A DNA stretch of 64,000 bases from Pseudarthrobacter sp. NIBRBAC000502772 (GTDB lineage: Bacteria; Actinomycetota; Actinomycetes; Actinomycetales; Micrococcaceae): positions 2,170,001 through 2,234,000 of the forward strand of contig NZ_CP041188.1 in the NCBI RefSeq assembly GCF_006517235.1, written 5' to 3'. The first letter of the stretch is position 1. Every line of letters begins with the position of its first letter. Shown here piece by piece: positions 55,171 to 64,000 of this stretch. Position numbers and translations under genes: made by a program. The notes beneath the pieces are model-generated. The model saw only the letters and a list, made by a program, of their open reading frames with translations. It was not told the DNA's origin and searched no databases.

Positions 55171-55173
55171 AAT
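55168..55173 (+). promoter_or_regulatory. -10 element TAAAAT, probable leaderless hisD mRNA
   Basis: TAAAAT (its first bases are the stop codon of the preceding gene), six bases, then GTG at 55180. Confidence 0.5.
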
Positions 55174-55179
55174 GGACCG

Positions 55180-56556
55180 GTGACCATTTCTCCTGAACTT
55201 CCCGCCACCCCGCCTGCCGCCGCTGTCAACTTCCGGACGGTCGACCTTCGGGGCAGGGACCTGACGCTTGCCGGTTTGCGCGCCGCTGTTCCCCGTGCCC
55301 GGCAGCACACCGTGGCGGATGCGGAACAAAAGGTGCTGGATATCATCAAAGCCGTCCGCGAGGACGGCTTTGCAGCCCTCAGCGACCTGGCACTCCGTTT
55401 CGACGGAGTCCAGCAGGTCCACCCCCGCGTCCCGGCGGCCTCGTTGGCCCGGGCGCTGGCTGAACTGGATCCGGCGGTTCGCAGCGCATTGGAAGAATCC
55501 ATCAGCCGGGCCCGGCGCTTCGCGGACGGGCAGCGGCCGCGGGATCTCGACGTCGAACTCGGCGACGGTGCGCTGGTGAGCCAGAACTGGGTGCCGGTAT
55601 CGCGGGTCGGCTTGTACGTCCCCGGCGGTCTCGCCGTCTATCCGTCGTCGGTCATCATGAATGTTGTCCCGGCGCTGGCTGCGGGAGTGCAGTCCATTGC
55701 CCTGGCATCGCCGCCGCAGAAGGACTTCGGCGGCCTCCCGCACCCCACCATCCTCGCGGCAGCGGCCCTGCTCGGCATCGACGAGGTCTACGCCATCGGC
55801 GGGGCCCAGGCCATCGCTGCGTTCGCTTATGGAGTACCGGCGCATGACTCCGGGCCGGCGCTGGAGCCCGTTGATGTAGTCACGGGTCCGGGAAACATTT
55901 TTGTGGCTACGGCGAAGCGCCTGGTCAAAGGTGTGGTGGGAATCGATTCCGAGGCGGGGACCACCGAAATCGCGATCCTGGCTGATTCAACGGCGCAACC
56001 TGGCCTGGTGGCGGCAGACCTGATCAGCCAGGCGGAGCACGACCCCCAGGCGGCTTCCGTGCTCATCACGGACTCGGAGGACCTGGCCGCGGCGGTCCGC
56101 TCCGAACTGGACCGGCAGGCGGCCGGCACCAAGCACTCCGCGCGTGTATGCCAGGCGCTCTCCGGCCCGCAGTCGGGAGTTGTCCTGGTGGAGAACCTGG
56201 AGCAGGGCATCGCCGCCTGCGACGCCTACGCCGCTGAACACCTTGAAATCATGACCGCTGACGCGCCGGCGGTCGCTGCCCGGATCCGGAACGCCGGGGC
56301 GATCTTTGTGGGGGACTACAGTCCTGTCAGCCTGGGCGACTACTGCGCCGGCTCCAACCACGTCCTGCCCACCAGCGGGACCGCGGCGTTTTCCTCCGGA
56401 CTGAACGTCACCACTTTCCTGCGCGCCATCCAGGTCATCAACTACAGCCGGGCCGCGCTGCAGGAAGTCAGCGGCCACATTGTGAGCCTGTCCGGTGCCG
56501 AGGACCTGCCGGCGCACGGTGAAGCGGTCACGGCACGCTTCCGCGAGGCCCGCTGA
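55180..56556 (+). CDS. hisD: Histidinol dehydrogenase
   Basis: 458 residues. NAD-binding and family blocks: [22 protein letters not shown] segment, [20 protein letters not shown] segment, [32 protein letters not shown] (zinc ligands Gln and His), AEHLEI and [13 protein letters not shown]. It carries out the last two oxidations of histidine synthesis. No other his gene follows on this side. A GC-rich hairpin without T-run lies after the stop (56561-56580). Confidence 0.96.
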   Translation: MTISPELPATPPAAAVNFRTVDLRGRDLTLAGLRAAVPRARQHTVADAEQKVLDIIKAVREDGFAALSDLALRFDGVQQVHPRVPAASLARALAELDPAVRSALEESISRARRFADGQRPRDLDVELGDGALVSQNWVPVSRVGLYVPGGLAVYPSSVIMNVVPALAAGVQSIALASPPQKDFGGLPHPTILAAAALLGIDEVYAIGGAQAIAAFAYGVPAHDSGPALEPVDVVTGPGNIFVATAKRLVKGVVGIDSEAGTTEIAILADSTAQPGLVAADLISQAEHDPQAASVLITDSEDLAAAVRSELDRQAAGTKHSARVCQALSGPQSGVVLVENLEQGIAACDAYAAEHLEIMTADAPAVAARIRNAGAIFVGDYSPVSLGDYCAGSNHVLPTSGTAAFSSGLNVTTFLRAIQVINYSRAALQEVSGHIVSLSGAEDLPAHGEAVTARFREAR

Positions 56557-56590
56557 CGCCGCCGGCCTTGCGGGGCCGGCTGCGGGCACC

Positions 56591-56634
56591 ACTACATGTG
56601 GTAATTACAGGATTGTTATTCCGCTACATGTAGT
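56591..56634 (+). promoter_or_regulatory. Pair of NrdR boxes upstream of nrdR
   Basis: ACTACATGTGGT (56591-56602) and GCTACATGTAGT (56623-56634) are near-palindromes sharing TACATGT, 32 bases apart, about three helical turns. Tandem NrdR boxes with this spacing are typical, so autoregulation of nrdR is likely. Confidence 0.75.
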
Positions 56635-56708
56635 CGTAAACTGAGAGACGGAGAGGTCCGCCGGGGCCGGAAACATCGGCGCCGGAAGACATCGAGGGAG
56701 AGGACACC

Positions 56709-57215
56709 ATGTACTGTCCATTTTGCCGCAATCCGGACTCCCGCGTTGTGGACAGCCGGATGGCCGACGACGGCTCGGCCATCCGCCGCCGCCGGCAGTG
56801 CCCGGAATGCGGCCGCAGGTTCACCACCGTGGAAACCACCAGCCTTTCGGTGATCAAACGCTCCGGAGTGGGCGAACCCTTCAGCCGCAGCAAGGTCATC
56901 AACGGCGTGCGCAAGGCATGCCAGGGCCGGCCGGTCAGCGAAGACGACCTGGCGCTCCTTGCCCAGGAGGTGGAGGAGCAGATCCGGGCCTCGGGCGCGG
57001 CCGAGATCGACGCCCATGAAGTCGGCCTGATCATCCTTGGTCCGCTGCAGAAGCTAGACCAGGTGGCCTACCTGCGTTTTGCCAGCGTGTACCAGGCCTT
57101 CGAATCCCTTGAGGACTTCGAGACGGCCATTGCCCTGCTCCGCCACGAGTCTGTGGAAGAAGGCACGCAACCCGCGGCGGCGCCCGCGAAGAGCTCCGAA
57201 AAGAGCCCCCTGTAA
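56709..57215 (+). CDS. nrdR: Transcriptional repressor NrdR
   Basis: 168 residues. N-terminal zinc ribbon ([15 protein letters not shown] and [10 protein letters not shown]) and an ATP-cone domain ([20 protein letters not shown]). NrdR represses ribonucleotide reductase genes in response to dATP/ATP. GAGAGG lies before the ATG. The nrd structural genes are not in the window. Two NrdR boxes lie 75-118 bases upstream. Confidence 0.96.
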   Translation: MYCPFCRNPDSRVVDSRMADDGSAIRRRRQCPECGRRFTTVETTSLSVIKRSGVGEPFSRSKVINGVRKACQGRPVSEDDLALLAQEVEEQIRASGAAEIDAHEVGLIILGPLQKLDQVAYLRFASVYQAFESLEDFETAIALLRHESVEEGTQPAAAPAKSSEKSPL

Positions 57216-57218
57216 GCT

Positions 57219-57258
57219 CCGGTGGTGGCCGCGGAGGGGAAGCCGCCGCCACCACCGG
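57219..57258. terminator. Hairpin between convergent nrdR and ppgK
   Basis: CCGGTGGTGGC (57219-57229) pairs with GCCACCACCGG (57248-57258), 11 bp perfect, with a further inner GCGG/CCGC pairing. No strong T-run on either side. Confidence 0.55.
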
Positions 57259-57292
57259 CACCCGCTGCCTCTCGGCACCGGGCAGCTACATG

Positions 57293-58096
57293 CTATTTTG
57301 TGAGCTTGTGCTTAATGGCAATTTCGACGGCGGCACCGACGATCCCGGCCTCATTCTTGAGTTCGGCCGGCACGATCCGGGTGCGCAGTTTGAGGTGCGG
57401 CAGGTATTCGTCTGCGCGCTTGGAGATGCCACCTCCCACGATGAACAGCTCGGGCGAGAACAGGAATTCCACGTGCGAGAAGTAGCGCTGCAGCAGCACG
57501 CTGTATTCCTCCCAGCTCAGTCCGTCCCTTTCGCGGGCCACGGCTGAGGCTTTGCTTTCGGCGTCAAAGCCGTCGATTTCCAGGTGCCCCAGTTCTGCGT
57601 TGGGGACGAGGCGGCCATCGAAGATGAATGCTGAGCCGATTCCGGTGCCCAGGGTGATCACCAGGACAGTGCCATCCACCCCCTGACCCGCACCAAAACG
57701 GGCCTCCGCCAGCCCGGCGGCGTCGGCGTCGTTAATGACCTCCACCGGGCGGCCAAGGCGTGCGGTCAGCAAAGCATCAATGTCGGTATGGAGCCAGGTC
57801 TTGTCCACATTGGCCGCCGAATGGACCACGCCATGCTGGATGATGCCGGGGAAGGTGACGCCCACGGGCGAATCCGCGGCCGGAGCCTCCGGGCGGCTTG
57901 ACAGCTCGGCAACCACCTGCGCCACGACGTCGGCTACAGCGGCAGGGGTGGCGGGCTGGGGCGTAGGCACGCGGAACCGCTCACCCAGCAGCTTGCCTTT
58001 TTTCAGGTCGACAATGCCGCCCTTGATTCCCGTACCGCCGATGTCAATGCCGATCAGCGGGGCGTTCTTGTGCGACTTCTCGTCCTTCTTGGCCAA
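57293..58096 (-). CDS. ppgK: Polyphosphate glucokinase
   Basis: 267 residues of the ROK superfamily, lacking the zinc CxCG motif. [15 protein letters not shown] phosphate site, [15 protein letters not shown] with the catalytic Asp, [25 protein letters not shown] and a Lys/Glu-rich C-terminal region match actinobacterial PpgK, which phosphorylates glucose using polyphosphate or ATP. With the glucokinase at 15149 the cell would have two routes to glucose 6-phosphate. It lies downstream of map on the same strand (57 bases). Confidence 0.93.
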   Translation of the reverse strand: MAKKDEKSHKNAPLIGIDIGGTGIKGGIVDLKKGKLLGERFRVPTPQPATPAAVADVVAQVVAELSSRPEAPAADSPVGVTFPGIIQHGVVHSAANVDKTWLHTDIDALLTARLGRPVEVINDADAAGLAEARFGAGQGVDGTVLVITLGTGIGSAFIFDGRLVPNAELGHLEIDGFDAESKASAVARERDGLSWEEYSVLLQRYFSHVEFLFSPELFIVGGGISKRADEYLPHLKLRTRIVPAELKNEAGIVGAAVEIAIKHKLTK

Positions 58097-58153
58097 TGTT
58101 GTTCCGTTCGTGGCAGGGCGGCAGGTCGGCCGGGCGGCTGACCGGAAAAAACT

Positions 58154-59032
58154 TCAGGGGAGCGTGAGGATTTCGGCGCCGGATTCTGTCACCAGCAGTG
58201 TGTGCTCAAACTGGGCGGTCCGCTTGTGGTCGCGCGTGACAACTGTCCAGTCGTCCTCCCACATGTCCCACTCGATGGTGCCGAGGGTCAGCATGGGTTC
58301 GATGGTGAACACCATGCCGGCCTCGATGACTGTGTTGTAGGCCGGCGCTGCATCGTAGTGGGGGATGATCAGGCCCGTATGGAACGCTTCGCCCACGCCG
58401 TGGCCGGTGAAGTCCCGCACCACGCCATAGCCGAAACGCTTGGCGTAGGACTGGATGGCCCGGCCGATCACGTTGATCTCCCGGCCGGGAGCCACGGCTT
58501 TGATGGCCCGGTTGAGGGATTCCCGGGTGCGCTCCACCAGCAGGCGCGACTCCTCGTCGACGTCGCCCACCAGGAAGGTGTGGTTCGTGTCGCCGTGGAC
58601 TCCGTTGATAAAAGCGGTGATGTCGATGTTGAGGATGTCGCCGTCCTGGACCACGGTGCTGTCCGGGATGCCATGGCAGATCACTTCATTCAGCGACGAG
58701 CACAGGGACTTCGGGAACCCGCGGTAGCCAAGCGTGGACGGGTAGGCCTTGTGGTCCAGCAGGAATTCGTGACCCACCTTGTCCAACTGGTCGGTGGTTA
58801 CGCCGGGCCTGATGTGCTTGCCCACCTCAACGATGGCCTGTGCGGCGATCCGGCTGGCGATCCGGATTTTCTCAACGGTCTCGGCAGATTTGATCTCGGA
58901 GCCGGTGAACTTGGCCGGGCCGGGCTTGCCTACGTATTCCGGGCGCGGGATGGACGCGGGAACGGGGAGCTGCGGGCTGACGGTTCCGCGGGTAAGGGTG
59001 CCGGTGGGTGCAGTCGAGGCTAGGGAAGGCAT
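58154..59032 (-). CDS. map: Methionine aminopeptidase type I (MetAP1c-like)
   Basis: 292 residues. Metal ligands occur in the usual order: Asp in [16 protein letters not shown] (two), His in [11 protein letters not shown], Glu in FTIEPML and a C-terminal Glu in QFEHTLLV. An N-terminal extension of about 40 residues rich in Pro ([15 protein letters not shown]) resembles mycobacterial MetAP1c, where it has a PxxP-type segment. It removes initiator Met from nascent proteins. ATG at 59032 has TATGAT six bases before it. The small 55-residue gene lies on the other strand upstream. Confidence 0.95.
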   Translation of the reverse strand: MPSLASTAPTGTLTRGTVSPQLPVPASIPRPEYVGKPGPAKFTGSEIKSAETVEKIRIASRIAAQAIVEVGKHIRPGVTTDQLDKVGHEFLLDHKAYPSTLGYRGFPKSLCSSLNEVICHGIPDSTVVQDGDILNIDITAFINGVHGDTNHTFLVGDVDEESRLLVERTRESLNRAIKAVAPGREINVIGRAIQSYAKRFGYGVVRDFTGHGVGEAFHTGLIIPHYDAAPAYNTVIEAGMVFTIEPMLTLGTIEWDMWEDDWTVVTRDHKRTAQFEHTLLVTESGAEILTLP

Positions 59033-59038
59033 AGATTG

Positions 59039-59044
59039 ATCATA
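59039..59044 (-). promoter_or_regulatory. -10 element TATGAT, probable leaderless map mRNA
   Basis: On the minus strand TATGAT is followed by six bases and ATG at 59032; no ribosome-binding sequence is present. Confidence 0.55.
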
Positions 59045-59152
59045 TAAGGCACCGCATTAGGCCAAGTAACTGGAAGCCCCAAGCTGTCCGCATCCACGTT
59101 TAAGTTACGTGGATCACCGCAGGGCCCCCGCCGGCTGGAACGAGGAGGACCG

Positions 59153-59320
59153 ATGACTGAGTACTGGTACAACGTGAACACCCACGAGGTGGAAGAGGAC
59201 GCGCTCTCAGACTGGAGCCAGCTGATCGGCCCCTACAAAACGCGTGAAGAGGCCGAACACGCTCTCGAAAAAGTCCGGGCCCGCAACGAGGCCTGGGACA
59301 AACAGGACGACCAGGACTGA
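59153..59320 (+). CDS. Small acidic protein, SPOR-like, unknown function
   Basis: 55 residues, beginning MTEYWYNVNTHEVEEDA and containing DWSQLIGPYKTREEAEHAL, a pattern like one half of a SPOR (peptidoglycan-binding) domain; the tail is charged (RNEAWDKQDDQD). CGAGGAGG sits four to five bases before the ATG, the strongest evidence that this is a real gene. It lies between divergent map and convergent panB, a layout I recall for such small proteins in Arthrobacter, but the assignment is weak. A true SPOR domain is about 70 residues, so this is at most a truncated version. Confidence 0.72.
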   Translation: MTEYWYNVNTHEVEEDALSDWSQLIGPYKTREEAEHALEKVRARNEAWDKQDDQD

Positions 59321-59369
59321 CGTGCGAGGGCCCCCCGCGAGCTTGCGAGCCTGGGGAGCGCGTCAGCTG

Positions 59370-60275
59370 CTAGAAGGAGTGCTCCGGTCCGGGGAACTGA
59401 CCTGTTCGGACCTCATCGCCGTACGCCTTCGCCGCGTCACTGAGGGTAGTGCGCAAGTCGGCGTACTGTTTGACGAACTTCGCCATCTTGCCGCCGCGGA
59501 ACCCGGCCATGTCCTGCCACACCAGCACCTGCCCCGTGGTGGCGTTGCCGGCGCCGATCCCCACCGTCGGCACGCCGACCGCCGCGTCAACGGCGGCCGC
59601 AGTGTCGGCCGGAACCATTTCCATCAGGACAGCGAACGCCCCCGCCTCCACCAGCGCCACGGCGTCGTCAATCAATCGCTGGGCGTCATCCCCGCGGCCC
59701 TGGACCCGGTATCCGCCCAGCGCGTGTTCACTCTGGGGGGTGAAGCCGATATGGGCCATCACCGGGACGCCGGCCTGGACCATGGCCCGGACGGTTTCCG
59801 CGTAGTATTTTCCGCCCTCGATCTTGACAGCATGGGCCAGCCCCTCCTTGAGGAACCGGACACCTGTTTCCACACCCTGCTGCGCCGAGACTTCATAACT
59901 GCCGAACGGCAGGTCTGCCACCACCAGGGCACGCTTGGCGGACCGCGCCACGGCGCGGCAGAGGGGCAGGAGTTCATCCACTGTGACCGGCAGGCTGGTC
60001 TCGTTGCCGAATACGTTGTTGGACGCCGAGTCGCCGACCAGGAGGACCTCGATGCCGGCCTGGTCGAAGATCTCCGCGCTGTACTGCTCGTAGGCGGTCA
60101 GCATGGCGAAGCGTTTGCCGTCCCGCTTGGCCTGCTGCAGGTGGTGGATACGCACCCTGGGTGCGGGCTTCGCGTTCACTTCCGACGACGGCGGCTGCAC
60201 CGGTGCAGGTCCGTTTCCGTACGGTGCGTGTACTTCAGCGGACGCGCTTGACTCAGAGCTATTGGTTGAGGCCAT
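59370..60275 (-). CDS. panB: 3-methyl-2-oxobutanoate hydroxymethyltransferase
   Basis: 301 residues. Family blocks: [19 protein letters not shown] with metal-binding Asp in [31 protein letters not shown]-like [39 protein letters not shown] and [18 protein letters not shown]. The enzyme makes ketopantoate from 2-oxoisovalerate for CoA synthesis. N-terminal 35 residues are a Ser/Ala/Pro-rich extension. ATG start with TACGCT six bases before it. panC is not adjacent. Confidence 0.95.
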   Translation of the reverse strand: MASTNSSESSASAEVHAPYGNGPAPVQPPSSEVNAKPAPRVRIHHLQQAKRDGKRFAMLTAYEQYSAEIFDQAGIEVLLVGDSASNNVFGNETSLPVTVDELLPLCRAVARSAKRALVVADLPFGSYEVSAQQGVETGVRFLKEGLAHAVKIEGGKYYAETVRAMVQAGVPVMAHIGFTPQSEHALGGYRVQGRGDDAQRLIDDAVALVEAGAFAVLMEMVPADTAAAVDAAVGVPTVGIGAGNATTGQVLVWQDMAGFRGGKMAKFVKQYADLRTTLSDAAKAYGDEVRTGQFPGPEHSF

Positions 60276-60281
60276 GGCAAG

Positions 60282-60287
60282 AGCGTA
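60282..60287 (-). promoter_or_regulatory. -10 element TACGCT, probable leaderless panB mRNA
   Basis: On the minus strand TACGCT is followed by six bases and the ATG at 60275. The 264-base gap to glnA2 otherwise holds only the probable glnA2 control region. Confidence 0.45.
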
Positions 60288-60539
60288 ATGCGGCAGCAGC
60301 AGTCCTAGCCACCGCAGACGGGCTGGCGGACCGTGATCCGCGTCATATTCGTGTGCTCGCCAAGGGCATTTTTGCCACCTGCGGGCGCGGCCGTCAACGG
60401 TTGCTGTGTTAACGCTGTGTTACGTGCGGCGCCGTCGCCCGCATTGGAGCCGATTGCTTAGTAAAGTGAAGGTGAACTGCTGCCGGCTGCCGCTTCCGCG
60501 GACCCGGGGCATGAACGATTGACCGGAGAAGAGGCCATC

Positions 60540-61880
60540 ATGGACCGCCAGCAAGAGTTTGTCCTGCGCACAATCGAGGAGCGCGACGTACGGTTCGTAC
60601 GTTTGTGGTTCACCGACGTCGTAGGTTCACTCAAATCTGTGGCACTTGCCCCGGCCGAGGTTGAAGGTGCGTTCGAGGAAGGGCTCGGTTTCGACGGTTC
60701 AGCCATCGAAGGCCTGGCACGCGTGTTCGAATCGGACATGCTGGCGCAGCCGGATCCGTCCACGTTCCAGATCCTGCCGTGGCGTGGCGAGACCGAACAG
60801 ACCTCGCGTATGTTCTGCGACATCCTGACTCCGGACGGCGAACCGTCGGCCGCGGATCCGCGCAATGTCCTCAAGCGCACGCTGGCCAAGGCTGCGGACA
60901 TGGGTTTTACGTGCTACACGCACCCGGAGATCGAGTTCTACCTCCTCAAGTCCCAGCAGCCCGGGCCCGACGGTGCTCCGGTACCCGTTGACGAGGGCGG
61001 CTACTTCGACCACGTTCCCGGCGGCGTGGCGCAGGATTTCCGCCGCACGGCCGTGACCATGCTGGAATCCGTGGGCATTTCGGTTGAGTTCAGCCACCAT
61101 GAAGCCGGTCCCGGCCAGAACGAGATCGACCTGCGCTACGCGGACGCCCTGCAGACCGCGGACAACATCATGACGTTCCGCACGGTGATCAAGGAAGTGG
61201 CCCTCCAGCAGGGAACCTACGCCACATTTATGCCCAAGCCTTTCACCGACCACCCCGGCTCCGGGATGCACACGCACTTCTCGCTGTTCGAGGGCGACAC
61301 CAACGCTTTTTATGAGGCGGGCGCCGAATTCCAGCTGTCCAAGACGGCCCGCCAGTTCATCGCAGGCATCCTGAAGCACGCTCCCGAGTTCACGGCTGTG
61401 ACCAACCAGTTCGTAAACTCCTACAAGAGGCTCTGGGGTGGCGGCGAAGCGCCCAGCTACCTCAGCTGGGGCCACAACAACCGTTCGGCCCTGGTCCGCG
61501 TCCCGCTGTACAAGCCCGGCAAGGGCCAGTCGGCCCGCATCGAATACCGCGGCATCGATTCGGCAGCGAACCCCTACCTTGCCTACGCCGTCCTGCTGGG
61601 GGCCGGGCTTAAGGGGATCGAAGAGGGCTACGACCTGCCCGCCGCAGCAGAGGACGACGTCTGGTCACTGAGCTCCGCCGAGCGCCGTGCCATGGGTCAC
61701 GACCCCCTGCCCGCCAGCCTTCACGATGCCATCCGGTCCATGGAGGACTCCGAACTGATGCCCCAGATCCTCGGCGAGCAGGTCTTCGAGCACTTCCTGC
61801 GCAACAAGCGTGCCGAATGGCAGGACTACCGGCTCCAGGTGACGCCCTACGAGCTGCAGCGCAACCTCGGCATTCTCTAA
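60540..61880 (+). CDS. glnA2: Glutamine synthetase type I, GlnA2-like
   Basis: 446 residues, shorter than the 470-residue GlnA1 form. Motifs: GLGFDGSAIEG, HPEIEFYLL (metal Glu), HHEAGPGQNEIDLRYADAL, FMPKPFTDHPGSGMHTHFSL and GIDSAANPYLAYAV. Tyr364 in EEGYDLPAAAEDD aligns with the adenylylation Tyr of E. coli enzyme (NLYDLP), so modification by the adjacent GlnE is conceivable. ATG 60540 has GAAGAGG five bases before; an upstream GTG/TTG frame of seven codons is not used. Order map/panB, glnA2, glnE resembles the Rv2221c-Rv2225 region. Confidence 0.94.
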   Translation: MDRQQEFVLRTIEERDVRFVRLWFTDVVGSLKSVALAPAEVEGAFEEGLGFDGSAIEGLARVFESDMLAQPDPSTFQILPWRGETEQTSRMFCDILTPDGEPSAADPRNVLKRTLAKAADMGFTCYTHPEIEFYLLKSQQPGPDGAPVPVDEGGYFDHVPGGVAQDFRRTAVTMLESVGISVEFSHHEAGPGQNEIDLRYADALQTADNIMTFRTVIKEVALQQGTYATFMPKPFTDHPGSGMHTHFSLFEGDTNAFYEAGAEFQLSKTARQFIAGILKHAPEFTAVTNQFVNSYKRLWGGGEAPSYLSWGHNNRSALVRVPLYKPGKGQSARIEYRGIDSAANPYLAYAVLLGAGLKGIEEGYDLPAAAEDDVWSLSSAERRAMGHDPLPASLHDAIRSMEDSELMPQILGEQVFEHFLRNKRAEWQDYRLQVTPYELQRNLGIL

Positions 61881-61886
61881 GCGGCG

Positions 61887-64000
61887 GTGAGCCTCGCACG
61901 CCGCCTCATCTCAGCCGGCTTCAGTGACCTGGAGAAGGGTGAGCGCTTCCTTGCTGCCCCGGAACTGGACGGCTTGGACCCGGACAGGATTTTCGCCGGC
62001 CTGCAAATGGCCGCCAACCCCGACACCGCACTGCAGTCACTGGTGCGGCTGATCGAAAAGCACCCCGGTCTCCGGGAGCTGGCCGCGGCCGATCCGGAGG
62101 TCAGCGAGCCGCTCTACCGGGTGCTCGGGGCCTCCGAAGCGCTGGGGGAATTCCTCATCCGGCACCCTGAGCACCTGGACGCCTTCGACGTCACGGCCAG
62201 TCCCGAGCCACTTCAGGCAGACCCGGAACACCTCCGCTCTGTCCTCCTGAAATCCGTTCTCGCGGAGCCCGGGTCAGCACGGCCCGTGGCGGGAATGACC
62301 GGAGCCGACGCCTATGCCGCGCTGCGGTCGGCCTACCGCCGCGGGGTGGTGGACCTGGCGGTCAAGGACATGTGCGCTGCTGACCCATTGGACTTTATGC
62401 CCGCCGTCGGAGCTGAACTCGCTGACCTGGCAGGGGCCGCGATCGAAGCCGCACTGGCAGTTTCCCGTGCCGAGGCTGCCGAGCAGTTCAGCGCCAGGGA
62501 GGTGGCCGCCGTTGGCCTGGCCGTCATCGGGATGGGCAAATGCGGAGCGCGGGAACTGAACTATATTTCCGACGTCGACGTCATCTACGTGATCGACGCC
62601 GGCGACCTGGACGACGCCCGTGCCAGTACTATCGGCACGGCCTTGGCCACCGGTATTTCCCGGGCGATCTCCTCCGTGGCGCGTGAACCCGGCCTCTGGG
62701 AAGTGGACGCCAACCTGCGGCCGGAGGGCAAGTCCGGCCCACTGGTCCGAACCTTGGCCTCACACGAAAGCTACTACGCCCGCTGGGCCGAGAGTTGGGA
62801 ATTCCAGGCGCTCCTGAAGGCGCGGACCATCGCCGGTGACAAGGACCTGGGGGAACGCTACGAAAAAGCCGTGGCCCCATTGATCTGGAGCTCCGCGGGC
62901 CGTGAAGGGTTCGTGGAGTCCGTGCAGGCGATGCGCCGAAGGGTTACCGAGCATATCCCGGCGGCGGAGGAACAGCGGCAGATCAAACTCGGCCGCGGTG
63001 GCCTACGGGACGTGGAGTTCACCGTGCAGCTGCTCCAGCTGGTGCACGGAAAATCCGACGAAACCATTCGGCGCAGGGATACCACCGCGGCAATAGCGGC
63101 ACTCTCGGCCGGAGGCTACATCGGCAGGTCCGACGCCGCCGCTTTCGATCACGCATACCGGTACCTTCGCCTCCTGGAACACCGCATCCAGCTCTTCCAG
63201 CTCCGGCGGACACACCTGATGCCCATCAGCGAAGCTGCACAGCGCGCCCTCGCAAAGGCAGTGCTTAGCCCCTTCTCCAATGACAGGCCGCCGCCGGCTT
63301 CGCTGCTGGCCACCTGGCAGAAAACCAAACGCTCCGTCCGCGAACTGCACGAACGTATTTTCTACCGTCCGCTGCTTAACACTGCTGCCAAACTCAGCAG
63401 CGAGGACGCCAGACTGACACCGGAGGCTGCCCAGGGCCGCCTCGCCGCGCTGGGCTATCGTGACCCGCAGGGTGCCATGCGGCATATCGAGGCACTCACC
63501 GCCGGTGTCAGCCGGCGGGCAGCCCTGCAACGCCAGCTGCTGCCCGTCCTGCTGGACTGGCTCGCCGAAGGTGTTGATCCCGACGCCGGGCTGCTCGCGT
63601 TCCGGCGCGTCAGTGAGGCCCTTGGCACCACCCACTGGTATCTGGGCATGCTCCGGGATTCCACAGCGGCGGCTGAACGGCTATGCAACGTGCTCTCGAA
63701 CTCACGCCTGATTGCGGATCTTTTAGAGGTTTCGCCGGAGTCGGTGGCGTGGCTGGGCACCAACAAAGACCTCGTGCCGCTGGGCTTCGACGCCCAGTGG
63801 CAGGAGATCGCGTCCAAAATGTCGCGCCACTCGGACCCGGAAAACGCCATCAGGCTGATCAGGCTCATTAGGCGCCGGGAGATCCTCCGGATCGCGATCG
63901 CCGATTCTGCCGGGCTTCTCAACCAGGACCAGGTGGGCGCGGCGCTGGCTGACACAGACCGGGCAGCTGTGCTGGGCGCGCTGCGCGTGGCCGAAGGCAT
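61887..64000 (+). CDS. glnE: Glutamine synthetase adenylyltransferase/deadenylase (cut by window end)
   Basis: About 704 codons visible of roughly 1000; runs off the right edge without a stop. The first nucleotidyltransferase domain is complete, with GMGKCGARELNYISDVDVIYV and ANLRPEGKSGPLVRTL; then IKLGRGGLRDVEF and a helical linker. In the family this N-terminal half removes AMP from glutamine synthetase and the C-terminal half (mostly outside) adds it. GTG 61887 lies six bases after the glnA2 stop and GGCGG precedes it. Context with glnA2 supports the function. Confidence 0.94.
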   Translation, partial: MSLARRLISAGFSDLEKGERFLAAPELDGLDPDRIFAGLQMAANPDTALQSLVRLIEKHPGLRELAAADPEVSEPLYRVLGASEALGEFLIRHPEHLDAFDVTASPEPLQADPEHLRSVLLKSVLAEPGSARPVAGMTGADAYAALRSAYRRGVVDLAVKDMCAADPLDFMPAVGAELADLAGAAIEAALAVSRAEAAEQFSAREVAAVGLAVIGMGKCGARELNYISDVDVIYVIDAGDLDDARASTIGTALATGISRAISSVAREPGLWEVDANLRPEGKSGPLVRTLASHESYYARWAESWEFQALLKARTIAGDKDLGERYEKAVAPLIWSSAGREGFVESVQAMRRRVTEHIPAAEEQRQIKLGRGGLRDVEFTVQLLQLVHGKSDETIRRRDTTAAIAALSAGGYIGRSDAAAFDHAYRYLRLLEHRIQLFQLRRTHLMPISEAAQRALAKAVLSPFSNDRPPPASLLATWQKTKRSVRELHERIFYRPLLNTAAKLSSEDARLTPEAAQGRLAALGYRDPQGAMRHIEALTAGVSRRAALQRQLLPVLLDWLAEGVDPDAGLLAFRRVSEALGTTHWYLGMLRDSTAAAERLCNVLSNSRLIADLLEVSPESVAWLGTNKDLVPLGFDAQWQEIASKMSRHSDPENAIRLIRLIRRREILRIAIADSAGLLNQDQVGAALADTDRAAVLGALRVAEG

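Overview
The window is a dense, GC-rich, single-chromosome housekeeping segment from an actinobacterium, most likely the Micrococcaceae (Arthrobacter/Pseudarthrobacter type). Supporting signs are a mraZ-to-divIVA division cluster without ftsA, class II DAHP synthase, polyphosphate glucokinase, a GarA/FtsR block, a PknL-like kinase beside an Rv2175c homologue, and a MurE without the DAP-type DNPR signature. I see no insertion sequence, prophage, CRISPR array, rRNA operon or obvious island.

Layout. 1-3431 (+): end of tyrA, cmk, a PlsC acyltransferase and der, then tRNA-Pro(GGG) with a strong terminator. 3734-5255 (-): an Fpg/Nei glycosylase and a membrane protein. 5362-8448 (+): gcvH, garA, ftsR, a bifunctional-nuclease-family gene and a second MerR gene, in the same order as Rv1826-Rv1830. 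8543-9364 (-): an orphan ParA. 9665-13060 (+): pyruvate carboxylase, convergent with a long-chain acyl-CoA ligase. 15149-19376: a ROK glucokinase, two tandem alpha/beta hydrolases with a coupled membrane protein, and a second PlsC. 19448-26751: aroG, a PASTA kinase, a LysM lytic transglycosylase, an Rv2175c-like DNA-binding protein, a polyprenyl synthase and a lipoprotein. 26826-28688: dinB and a DUF3040 gene.

29153-48758 is the division and cell-wall cluster: mraZ, rsmH, ftsL-like, ftsI, murE, murF, mraY, murD, ftsW, murG, murC, ftsQ, ftsZ, pgeF, yggS, sepF, yggT, divIVA. Together these make lipid II, assemble the divisome and organise septal and polar growth. Downstream are lspA, rluD, dnaE, a flavin reductase, a membrane protein, hisD, nrdR, ppgK, map, a 55-residue orphan, panB, glnA2 and the start of glnE, which is cut by the window end.

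No clearly new multi-gene system stands out. The most unusual signals are as follows. (i) ftsW has a good ribosome site and ATG whose frame stops after 21 codons; a one-base backward shift at a correctly phased GGGAAAC heptamer restores the FtsW frame. ftsQ shows a similar one-base discontinuity. (ii) About nine genes have a -10 hexamer 6-8 bases before the start codon, which predicts leaderless mRNAs. (iii) The ftsZ promoter region and the upstream region of the second merR gene share a 12-base motif, making both candidate FtsR/MerR targets. (iv) Seven degenerate 9-bp units lie upstream of the LysM transglycosylase. (v) There are clear MraZ-type and NrdR-type operators.
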